Shown piece by piece: positions 22,416-31,886 of a DNA stretch of 64,000 bases. Within the stretch, counting starts at the first letter, position 1. Every line of letters begins with the position of its first letter. The stretch is from contig JAHCVI010000001.1 in the NCBI GenBank assembly GCA_019096155.1, positions 1,302,001 through 1,366,000 of the forward strand, read 5' to 3'. Origin of the DNA: Staphylotrichum longicolle. Its lineage: Eukaryota; Ascomycota; Sordariomycetes; Sordariales; Chaetomiaceae. The translations under genes and the position numbers were made by a program. The notes under the pieces are model-generated. The model was not told where the DNA came from, ran no database searches, and worked only from the letters and a program-made list of their open reading frames with translations.

Positions 22416-23409
22416 AACTCCGGCTGCGCTGACACACAGTACATAATACTCTGGGATAGAACATTTGTTTTTGTTTCAAGCATGGCGTTTTTTGAATCGA
22501 GGGACGGAGGGAGGCACTCTGAATTTCCAACAAGCTACTACATTCCCCCTCCCCTCCCAGATGGGGGTTTCTGCTACAAAGACACGGCGTTTCTTTAGAG
22601 CCGGGATAGGAGGACACATTCGTTTCCAAACGAACAATGGGGGCTTGGAAAGCAAACCAAGGCCGCGGGGCGTTTCGGGATACTAGGGACACAGGGCTGG
22701 AAGGGTCGATACAGGAGGAACATAGGTGGGCATTGGGGCCGTTGGGGAATCTTGACATATCATCATATATATATACCGATTGTATACCTTAGACAGAGAT
22801 ACCGAAGCAAAAGACATGCGATGGGTGGGATGGTTTGCTTCCATACCACGAACTAGCTCCGCCGTACCTGCGTCGCCCCGTGCGATAAACACACGCACAC
22901 ATACCCGCCCATATCCCGAAATGGATGTTTAGAGTCGTGATTCGACACGGTGCTCCTCGTCATCGATGGATGGCAACATTTTTGAATGGTTCACATAAAA
23001 ATCACTTTCAAGAAGTCAATGCAACAAACAGATGCTGTTTGCTCAGTTGTTCAAATTCTCATGCCCATCTTATCGAGAGCGCTTTAAAACTGAGTGCAAT
23101 TGCCTGGGTACGGTCTGCAGGCATGCACCCATATCAAACAAGGTCGATCTAAGAAACCAAACAAACGCCGGCTGGTTGTGTGGAGTCCCCAAGAAAACCC
23201 AGACCCAAATTCCGTATCATGTATTTTGTTACAATGGGGGGACTCGTCTTTGCCTTTGTTGTAGCAATCACACGGCCGTCCCCCTCCTCAGCCGAGGCAT
23301 CTAAGGTCCCTCGCTCGCGTCATTTCATTCAACCTTGGTTTGGTGCTGCTTTCCCTTTTACGCCTCAAACCCACCGGAACAGGACAGCCCAAGGGGATAA
23401 CCAACCCTC
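22416..23409. other. Convergent 3' region between TRK1 and SSL2
   Basis: About 1 kb with scattered short open frames and a short AT run near 22760-22775. No gene seen. Confidence 0.5.
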
Positions 23410-25995
23410 TTATCCCGCCCTCGCCTGCGCCTTACTCTTGTCCTTCTCCCTCTGAATGCCCTTGAAGAACTTACTCTGCCCCTCCCCGCCTCCGCCGGCC
23501 TTCTTCTTCCCGCCCGCGGCCCGCAGCGCCTTGTTGACGGCCTTGTTCTGCTCAATGTACGCCATGTCCTGCCCGCCGGCCAGCTCGCTCAGCATGCCCG
23601 CGGTGCGCCGCACGCCGTTGCCCTTTCTCGCGCCGCCGCCTCCTCCCCGGCCGCGGCCGGGTTTGCCAAAGAGGTCGTCGGTTTCGACGTCGTCCTCGGC
23701 GCCGCGTTCGTTGTCGACGAGAGTCCGCTGGAGGAGCTCGCGGGTCTCCTGCGGCGTGGCGAAGGCGAGGTCTGGGGTGTTTTCGATGTTGGCGAGCTGG
23801 GTGATGACCTTGAAGGCGTAGCCCTGGTCGACGAGGAAGGCCTGGCGCTTGGACGAGTAGTACATCTCCTGGGTGTCCTTGGAGACGAGGGAGTAGAAAG
23901 GCGTTGAAGCCCTCGTCGTTGCGGCGCTTCGCGCGGAGAATGCGGCCGATGGGCCTCTTGGCGGCGGGAGCCGAAGTGGGACGAGATCTGGATGAGGCAG
24001 GTCCTCGGGCAGGTCGAGGGAGGTGTCGCCGATCTTGGAGAGGAAGAGGGTGTTGACTTCGGGGTTGTGTTGGAAGTTCTCGAGGACCTGCATGCGCTCG
24101 GCTTGGGAGGTGCCGCCGTAGATGAAGACCTTTTTGAGCTTGAGAGCGTACTGCTTGAGGGAGTAGAGCTCGTCGGAGAAGACAATGATCTTGTCGCCGC
24201 GGGCTTCGTGGTAGTTGATGAGGTACTGGCAGGCTTGGAACTTGCGCGGGTTCATGGCGTAGAGGGTCCGCTTCATGCGCGCGCTGGCGCGGAGGTATTC
24301 GTCGTAGAACTCGGTGGGCATGGGGCACCAGACCTCGGCGCATTGCACCTTGGCGATGTGGCCCTGCTGGGAGAGTTCCATCCAGTTGGCCTCGTAGAGC
24401 TTGGGACCGATGAGGAAGTTGAGATGGGAAATCTTGTCGTCTTCTCTCAGGAGTGTCGCCGTGAGCCCGAGTTTGGAGTGCGACTTGATGGACGAGATGA
24501 CCCGTCTGAACATCTCGGCCGGGACGACGTGGACCTCGTCCAGAAGCATCAGACCCCATTCGCGACCCCTCAAAAAATCCATCATCTTTTTGGAATCGTG
24601 GGAGCGCTCGCGGCTGTTGGTCACCATGGAGTAGGTGGTGACGATGATGCCGGTGCTGCCCGAGAACTTGTTCTTGCTCTCGGCGGTGAAGATGGCGATG
24701 TCGTCCGGGTTGATGTTGGACCACTTGAGGAATTCCTGGCGCCACTGCACGACGGACATGGAACTGGTGCACAAGACAATGACGCCCTTCTTGATGGTGC
24801 AGGCGGCCGTGATGCCCACCAGCGTCTTGCCCGCACCACAGGGGAGCACGATGATGCCGCTCTTGGCGCGGCCGTTGCCAAACATCTTGCTAAGGCTCTT
24901 TTCCTGGTACGGGCGAATCTGCGTGTTGGGGCGGAGGTCAATCTCAAGGTTCGGGTTAACGTCGTCATTCCTGAAGTCATATTCCTCCAGAATGGGGTAG
25001 CCTATGTCAAGGCAGCGCTTCTGGACCGTCTCGACATTGTCCTCTGAGATCTGGAACGAATGGACGGCTTCTTTGTCGTCGTCATCATCTTCTTCATTCA
25101 ACGCGGTGAGGAGGTCGGCCTCGTTGGAGGGGTCTCCCGCATCGCCAGGCATCCTCTCTGCCTTGTTCAGATTGGCCTGATGCACGCCGGCCGCGTTCTG
25201 GGTGCCGGGGATAACGAGGCCGCCCATGGTGGGAGCATAGCTGGTCGTGACTCCGCCGGACCCTTGGATACGGAGCCCCCCAATCACCTTGTCCTTAAGG
25301 AGGGTCTGCAGAACCTCGGCGTCGGCGCTCTCTACGAAGTAACTGTTGTGCTTGAGGACTAACTTGACCTTGCCGAAGCTCCTAGTGTAGTCTTCAATCT
25401 TCCTGCGGACCACATCAGGCAGCGACGTCTTCAAGAAACGCTCGAGGGTGTTGATGATGTCCCTCGGCCGCAGGCCCACCGACACTGCGGCGTACAGGCT
25501 GTGCGGCGTCAGGGCATACTCGTGGAGGAACGTGGGACGCGACTTTGGCTCGGCAATCGTGATTAGAAAGTCGGTCGCTTGCTCAGCCAGAGGGTTGAAG
25601 CGTTCAAGAACGATGGTGCAGCTGTCTGGGTCAATCCACAGCGGCCGATTCTGATGGTCGGGCTTGAGGGGAAGATGGGAAAAGTCCCGCTTCCTAAAGA
25701 AGGGCGTCGCCGCGTCGTAGCGCCTGACTTCCCGCGACGAGTCGTCAATCTGACCCTGGAAGCGCTTCGATCCCAACGTGAACTTGCTGACGAACTCGTC
25801 GGCCTCCTTGGTCATCAACGCCTCGCGCTCCTTCTGGGCCTCGGACACGTCTTCGTCAAAGTCCTCATCGGCATCTGACATGGCGGAGCTGCCGATGCTG
25901 CGCGGTGTCGCTGGGCCCGGGGTGGACATGGCCGAAGCCCGTCCTGCCTTTGAGGCGGTTGCCTGCCCGGGCGGCGCCTTTCGCTTCGGCGGCAT
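23410..25995 (-). CDS. SSL2: TFIIH 3'-5' DNA helicase XPB/Ssl2, with disturbed motif VI
   Basis: A single open frame of 861 residues. The protein opens DNA at promoters and in nucleotide excision repair as part of TFIIH. The N-terminal XPB domain is followed by Walker A CGAGKT near residue 387, the DEVH box near 485, and TATLLRED (motif III). The RecA2 part reads VFIYGGTSQAERMQVL and LFLSKIGDTSLDLPE normally. From about residue 664 to 699 (genomic 24003-23897) the expected motif V-VI sequence appears in pieces in the other two frames: CLIQISSHFGSRRQEA in one, IGRILRAKRRNDEGFNAF in another. The original frame then resumes at FYSLVSKDTQEMYY. The net effect is an intact open frame with a wrong motif VI. 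The basic, Gly-rich C-terminus is normal. Confidence 0.95.
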   Translation of the reverse strand: MPPKRKAPPGQATASKAGRASAMSTPGPATPRSIGSSAMSDADEDFDEDVSEAQKEREALMTKEADEFVSKFTLGSKRFQGQIDDSSREVRRYDAATPFFRKRDFSHLPLKPDHQNRPLWIDPDSCTIVLERFNPLAEQATDFLITIAEPKSRPTFLHEYALTPHSLYAAVSVGLRPRDIINTLERFLKTSLPDVVRRKIEDYTRSFGKVKLVLKHNSYFVESADAEVLQTLLKDKVIGGLRIQGSGGVTTSYAPTMGGLVIPGTQNAAGVHQANLNKAERMPGDAGDPSNEADLLTALNEEDDDDDKEAVHSFQISEDNVETVQKRCLDIGYPILEEYDFRNDDVNPNLEIDLRPNTQIRPYQEKSLSKMFGNGRAKSGIIVLPCGAGKTLVGITAACTIKKGVIVLCTSSMSVVQWRQEFLKWSNINPDDIAIFTAESKNKFSGSTGIIVTTYSMVTNSRERSHDSKKMMDFLRGREWGLMLLDEVHVVPAEMFRRVISSIKSHSKLGLTATLLREDDKISHLNFLIGPKLYEANWMELSQQGHIAKVQCAEVWCPMPTEFYDEYLRASARMKRTLYAMNPRKFQACQYLINYHEARGDKIIVFSDELYSLKQYALKLKKVFIYGGTSQAERMQVLENFQHNPEVNTLFLSKIGDTSLDLPEDLPHPDLVPLRLPPPRGPSAAFSARSAATTRASTPFYSLVSKDTQEMYYSSKRQAFLVDQGYAFKVITQLANIENTPDLAFATPQETRELLQRTLVDNERGAEDDVETDDLFGKPGRGRGGGGGARKGNGVRRTAGMLSELAGGQDMAYIEQNKAVNKALRAAGGKKKAGGGGEGQSKFFKGIQREKDKSKAQARAG

Positions 25996-26473
25996 CGTCG
26001 CTGCCTTTCCGCCTCTCGGTGTCTTCGATGCGGTTTCTCAGTCGAGAAAAATAGTTTACTATCACTGGTTTTCTCGACTCTAGTTCCCTGCGCGATCGAA
26101 GACGAGCGACCTGGGCGATGGCGGCAGGCGGGTTGATTGTGAGTTTCGTAGAGAGGATAAAGCGAATGGAAGTTGGAAGTCGCAGATGGACCAGAAGTTA
26201 AGCCTGGTTGCTGGTAGCCTTATGACGGTAATTACTAATGAGTGGGTCATCTCGAACCACTGGGACGCCCCACGGAATTGTATCAGCCCCACTAAATATC
26301 AACCCCACTAACCCTTGTCTTCCATCCTCCTAATGCAGCCCGACTCCGAGATTCACAGGACCCTCGATTTGTGAGAACAGGTGCACTTGCAGAACAGCTT
26401 TTTTAAGGTACTCATACCGGAGTCACCGCAGATCACCTCACTACACAAAAGGCCCAATATCCCGCCTTTCACC
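25996..26473. promoter_or_regulatory. Divergent promoter region, SSL2 / CHY zinc-finger gene
   Basis: 478 bp between opposite start codons. A CCAAT lies near 26453-26457. No gene seen. Confidence 0.5.
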
Positions 26474-27008
26474 ATGTGGTATGCCCATCTCGCATCCATC
26501 GACCTTCCCCCAACCAAACCCACAGAGAGCTAACCAGCACCCTTTCCTTTCCCCCCTCAATAGCAAACACATTCTCAACGCCCAAGTTTCCATCCGGTCA
26601 CCATGCTGTACGCCCTCCCTTCCTCCCTAACCCCACCTACCCTTAAACCTCTCCTAACCCCCCCTCCTCACCACAGGCCGCAAATGGTTCGACTGCCCCG
26701 AGTGCCACGCCGAGCAAGAGTCGCACCCCCTCCTCCAGCGCTTCGACATGACCTTCGCCTGCAAGAAGTGCAAAAAGTGCTTCCGCAAGGACGCGTCCGA
26801 GTTCGAGGAGGCCGACGAGTACTGCCCGCACTGCGACAACCACTTTGTGCTCGACGCCGTGACCCCCAAGGCCGCCATCAGCGTCGAGGGCGCCGACGTG
26901 CGCGTCGATAGCCGGATGATCAAGGATGAGAGGGTCAAGGAGAAAGATGGGCAGGGGGGCAAGGTGACGGTGTTTGATCCGGATCGGGAGGCGGATAAGT
27001 TGGGTTGA
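26474..27008 (+). CDS. Small CHY-type zinc-finger protein
   Basis: Three exons: 26474-26478 (5 nt), 26564-26607 and 26677-27008, giving 126 residues. The start reads MCKHILNAQVSIRSPCC, followed by WFDCPECHAE, FACKKCKKCFRK and EYCPHCDNHFV. That is a dense Cys/His zinc-binding array matching the CHY zinc-finger family in its short fungal form without other domains. Relatives include Hot13, a redox partner of small Tim proteins, and domains of RCHY1-type ligases; this short form has no RING and its own role is not established. The splices are supported by phase, by GT-AG ends, and by the zinc ligands contributed by each exon. Confidence 0.88.
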
Positions 27009-27112
27009 TTTGAAGGGTGGATAGTCAAGAGGGGAGGGAGGAGGAAGAGCGATGCGATTTAATGATGATGAGAGATACCCGGGGTTTGGGAGGACAAAAA
27101 AGAGCTTAGACG

Positions 27113-27129
27113 GACGGACGGACGGACGC
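27113..27129. repeat. GGAC/ACGG tetranucleotide repeat
   Basis: Four consecutive ACGG units in the 3' region of the CHY zinc-finger gene. Confidence 0.8.
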
Positions 27130-27253
27130 CTGCAAAGACGAGAGAAGACAGCGTGCATGCCGTTTTCCCGCCATGATCACATTTGTGGTATAGCCTTACA
27201 GAAAAGGTGTTGCGTCAAGCTCTTCTCATTGCCGCCCCCCGACCCGCGCCCGT

Positions 27254-28326
27254 CTAGTGGTCGCCAGGCTCGTCCTGGGCGCTCCGGGTCAGGATGGCGG
27301 CGCTGCCTGTCCCAGGGGTCCTACCCGTCTTCTTCTTGGCCGCCTCCTCCTGCTTCTCCTGCTCAATGTTCTTGACGTAGCTCTCAATGTCCTCGACCGG
27401 CAGCATCTCGACGGGCTTGCCGGGCGCCATGATGGCGATCTCGATGTTCTTGGCGCCCGTCTGCACCACCTCCAGCAGCGACTTGATCGCAAGCCGCACC
27501 GTCGCCTCGCGGTCCATATCCTCCTTGTAGTTGCGCTCCAGGAATTCGCGGACCGTCTTGCTCGATCGGCCGATTGCGTTGGCTTTCCTGCAGCAGGTTG
27601 TCAGTCCTGCAGCCTGTGTATTCTGTCTTCAGATGCCCCCAAACTCACCATGCAGAGTAGATGCCCGAGGGCTCCGTCTGGTAGAGTCTGGGCTGGTCGT
27701 TGCCCTTGTCGAAGCCGACGATGAGGGTGCTGATGCCGAAGGGGCGGACGCCACCGCTCTGCGTATACCGTTGCTGCACGCCGGCGACGTACTTGGTGAT
27801 GTACTCAATCGTGACGGGGTCCTCGAGGTTGAGGCGGTGCGACTGGGCTTCTAACCGGGCCTTGTCGACCAGGATGCGGGCGTCTGCGTTGAGGCCGGCG
27901 AAGGCCAGGCATACGTGGGTGTCGATGAGGCCGATCTTGGAGGGTGTGATGCGCGTGTCCTGCAGCTTCATGGCTGACCGCTTCTCGCAACCCAGGACGA
28001 CAACATCGGAGCCCTTGACGCCCACCGCGCAGGTACCTAAAGGCGTGTCAGACGTTGGGAGCTGCGATCGGTTACGCGCGGCGACGGTGTACCTCTCTTC
28101 ACGGCCTCGCCCGCATACTCGACTTGGAAGACGTGTCCATCGGGACTATGTGAGGTCAGTGCCTTGCTTGAAAAGTCGGTTGAGTAACGGCGACGGACCT
28201 GAAGACTGGAGGCGAGCTATGTTAGCAAAGAGCTGCGAAGCTGTGGAAGCTGTGGAAGTTGTGGAGCTGCAGACACGGCGCCCGAGACAACTCACCTGAA
28301 AGAGCTCTGTCGTATCCTGAAGCCAT
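27254..28326 (-). CDS. PRE6: 20S proteasome subunit alpha4 (alpha type-7)
   Basis: Five exons: 28326-28296, 28205-28199, 28145-28093, 28036-27649 and 27587-27254, giving 270 residues. Exon 2 is only 7 nt, but joining it yields the invariant alpha-subunit start MASGYDRALSVFSPDGH, followed by FQVEYAGEAVKRG. The core reads DTHVCLAFAGLNADARILV and EYITKYVAGVQQRYTQSGG, then RPFGISTLI, typical of alpha4. The C-terminus is charged, with KNIEQEKQEEAAKKK. The subunit sits in the alpha ring that gates the 20S core in cytosol and nucleus. Introns are 90, 53, 56 and 61 bp, all GT-AG. The gene is head-to-head with a mitochondrial dehydrogenase gene. Confidence 0.95.
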
Positions 28327-28789
28327 GGTTGCTGGCTATTGGTAATTGTGGTCCTTTGCAATGGCAACCAAGAGTTGGTAGGGAAAGTTTCGAGATGCGC
28401 ACGGGAAGGTGGTGGTGCAGTCGCTGGGATCAGATGGTCGTTGGTGGTTGTTGATTTGGGGTCGAGATGCTGGGCGGGATGCTGGGAGGGATGCTGGGCA
28501 GGCTGCCACAGCTGTGACGACCAGCTCAAGGCTGCCAAGGAGCTGCCCAGGCGAAAGACCCACCGCCGCTCGCTGGCCAATCAGACACCGTTTTCTGCCT
28601 CAGCCGTGCTTCGTCGCCGGTGTCGCTGCTTCCTTGAGCAACATTTACAAGTGCTCGTGTATTTTGTCAAAGTTGTATTTTATTTCTTCTTCATCAAACC
28701 CGGGACGCATAGCAGGCGGCTGTACCTATTATCATCAACTCCTGTTTTTTTTTGGTCCTTCAGTTTTCCTGGGATCGAGTTTTGTGACC
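28327..28789. promoter_or_regulatory. Divergent promoter region, PRE6 / dehydrogenase
   Basis: 463 bp between opposite start codons. A CCAAT box occurs at 28577-28581. A T-rich tract (28670-28755) precedes the plus-strand start. I did not find a clear proteasome GGTGGCAAA element. Confidence 0.5.
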
Positions 28790-30525
28790 ATGTCGGGCCG
28801 TCCACAGCTTGCTCCAGTGTTGCGGCGGTTGAGGTTGGCGAGGACGGCGAGGGCCACGCCCACAAGCCTCAGCAGACAGGCCGCATTGCAGCAGTCGCTC
28901 GCCCGCCCAGCACGCTGCTTTAGCAACTCGCGCTCCCAGTGCTTCCAGAAGACGCCAGCTGTCGCCGCCGGCCAGGCCAAGTTCACGAGCGAGACGTACC
29001 CGGACATCAAACGGGACGCTCGCTTTGCCCAGCTCACCGAGGACCATGTGGCCTACTTCCGGGGCTTGCTCGGCAGCGAGTCGGCCGTCCTGGATGGTGT
29101 GACCAACAGCAACGCCGCCGATGACATTGAGCCCTTCAACACCGACTGGATGCGCAAGTACCGTGGCCACTGCCAGCTGGTGCTCAAGCCGGGTTCCACC
29201 GACGAGGTCAGCAAGATCCTCAAGTACTGCAACGACAACATGCTGGCTGTCGTGCCCCAGGGCGGGAATACCGGCCTGGTCGGCGGCTCCGTCCCGGTGT
29301 TTGACGAGATCGTCATCAACATGAGCCGCATGAACCAGATCCTCGAGTTCGACGAGGTCAGCGGCACGCTGGTGGCCGAGGCCGGCTGCATTCTCGAGGT
29401 TGCCGACCAGTTCTTGGCCAGCAAGGGGTACATCTTCCCCTTGGATCTGGGCGCGAAGGGGTCCTGCCATATCGGCGGCAATGTCTCGACCAACGCTGGT
29501 GGTCTGCGCCTGCTCCGGTACGGGAGCCTGCACGGCACCGTCTTGGGGATAGAGGCGGTGCTGGCCGACGGCACCGTCGTCGACGACCTCTGCAAGCTGC
29601 GCAAGAATAACACGGGCTACGACTTGAAACAGCTCTTCATCGGTGCTGAGGGCACCATCGGCATCATCACCAAGGTGTCGATCCAATGCCCCCAGCGTTC
29701 ACCGGCTCAGAACGTGGCCTTCTTCGGCCTCGAGTCGTTTGATCAGGTTCAGCTGGCCTTCCGTGAGGCCAAGGGTCAGCTGTCCGAGATTCTGTCCGCT
29801 TTTGAGCTCATGGACGAGGGCAGCCAGGCGCTGGTCCGACAGGTCACGGGCAACAAGAGCCCGCTGGAGGGCCAGTATCCTTTTTACTGCCTGATTGAGA
29901 CGAGCGGGTCCAACGCCGACCACGATAGCGAGAAGCTTGGCGCCTTTCTCGAGGATGTGATGGAGAAGGGCATCGTGGTAGACGGCACCCTTGCTCAGGA
30001 TGAGACGCAAATCAAGTCTTTGTGGGCCTGGCGCGAGGGCATCACCGAAGCGCTGAGCCACCTTGGTGGTACGTACAAGTACGATGTGTCGATTCCCCTC
30101 AAGGAGCTGTACCAGCTGGTCGAGGACACACGCGCCCGCGTCGACGCCGCCGGCCTCCTGGGCGACACGGACGACTTCCCCGTGCGCGCCGTGGTTGGGT
30201 ATGGGCACATGGGCGATGCGAACCTGCACCTCAACGTCTCGACAAGGCGGATGGATCCGAGGGTCGAGAAGGTGCTGGAGCCATTCATCTATGAATGGAT
30301 TGCTGAGCGGCAGGGCAGCATCAGCGCTGAGCACGGCCTCGGTGTGATGAAGAAGAAGTTCATTGGATACAGCCGCAACCCAACCATGGTTGGCTTGATG
30401 AAGAACATCAAGACTACGTTTGATCCGGTAGGCAGAATCCCTTGGCCCCCAGAATTTTACCTGTCGCGCACAATGGCTAACTCGCATGGCAGAACGGCAT
30501 CCTTAACCCGTACAAGTATCTTTAA
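28790..30525 (+). CDS. DLD2: Mitochondrial FAD-linked D-2-hydroxyacid dehydrogenase (D-lactate / D-2-hydroxyglutarate type)
   Basis: Exon 1 is 28790-30427 and exon 2 is 30493-30525, giving 556 residues. The 65-bp intron (GTAGGC donor, CTAAC branch) must be removed to reach the conserved end NGILNPYKYL; reading through it gives an unrelated tail. The N-terminal 50 residues are Arg/Ser/Ala-rich and acid-poor, fitting mitochondrial import. The PCMH-type FAD loop PQGGNTGLVGGSVP lies near residue 156. GYGHMGDANLHLN near 470 and EHGLGVMKKKF near 513 are the metal and substrate elements. The family oxidises D-lactate or D-2-hydroxyglutarate; the overall pattern is closer to Dld2/D2HGDH than to the cytochrome-linked Dld1. 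Substrate is not settled by sequence. Confidence 0.93.
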
Positions 30526-31886
30526 GCCTTCAACCGGGGTCCACCGTCCCTCTATTCGCGATCTACCGCCGGTCAAGTGTATCTAATCAATCTTACCCTA
30601 CCTGTACATAGCAGCGACGTTGCCGTGGGTTCCGCCGAGGTCGCCAGCCTGCCTTGGCCCCCTCGGCCGCTAATCTCCACAAAGAGGCAACCGGCATGCC
30701 GGTTGACCAAGCCAAGAAGTCCCCGACTTGACGTTCTGCTGCGGGCCACCATGTGTGTTACTCAGCCAAGCGTATTTGGTTGCTCTGTCCTTGATTCAGA
30801 CTTCGATTCTCCTGTCAGTTCGCCGGAGAGAATTCAGCTCTCTCATTGGATGGGTTGCGAAGATTACACAATTGAGGGGGCTCCCTCTCTGCCGCATGCC
30901 CATATCGCGTCCTGGGCCAATCCCCATCCTCAACGCGGCAGCGGCTTACCACCTGCAGGTCTTCATGTCGTTTCTGTCGGCTAAAACTGGGTAGCCCCCA
31001 GGCAGGGCCCCTGGTTCTGCAGCCCACTTGTGCGGTCTCAGCCCTATGGTAGGGCTCCGCAAGAATAATGCCGAGCCTCGCTTTCTTTAGTGGCCCCCTT
31101 TCGTCGACGAGCTTTCCGCTGGGAAACCTGTTCAGACACTGATCCAAATTCTCGTTCAGAATGAGATTGTTTGCACAACAGCCATGTTTTCTGCGCTAGT
31201 CACCATGCAGTCATGGCGGGGCCGCGGCCTCCGCGGTTCCCCCAGACACTGCAACGGCAGAGACCCTCGGCAGCACGGAGGGGGGGGCTTGTAGGGGGCT
31301 GTAGGGGGCTGTAGTGTGCATCTCGAGGGTGTCACGCCTAGCCTAGCCCTGGCGGGTGCCATGACGCACATCATGTTATAAGCACGATGCTTCAGCTAAC
31401 CAGGGGTGCTTTTCCGTCTGAGTAAATTCTGCCTCCTTCCTGATACCGCCCGTTGAGGAGCTCATACAGCCATGCCAAGGTAGGCTGCATGCTCGATTCC
31501 TGGGGTAGACCCAAGATCTCAACGGTCGGCGAGGACATCTGCCTGCATCTGCCTGGCTTGATCGTATCCTCTTTGCAGCGTGTGGCCGTTCACTCACCTC
31601 CCTCTCCGGGTCTGATCGGCCTGCTGTGTCATATGGCGACAGGCAGGATCGTCAGCAACGCCTTGTCGTTCCATTTTGCGGTTTGCAGAGCCACTGCCGG
31701 CCACTGCCGGCCAGGGTTGGCCTCTTGCCCCTATTGCACGGCTCGTAAACTCTGAAGGGTCAGCGGGAATACAAAGAGACCACATCGACACGATCGACTG
31801 TGCAAGAGTGTCTCCTCCAGTGCCAACCATCGCCAGAAAACTGCAGTACAGAGTCAAATCCGCATCCGCCACCAACTTGAGCAGCC
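30526..31886. other. Intergenic region upstream of the Zn2Cys6 gene
   Basis: 1.36 kb without a convincing gene. Short direct repeats are present: GTAGGGGGCT twice at 31291-31310 and CCACTGCCGG twice at 31691-31710. Confidence 0.5.
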
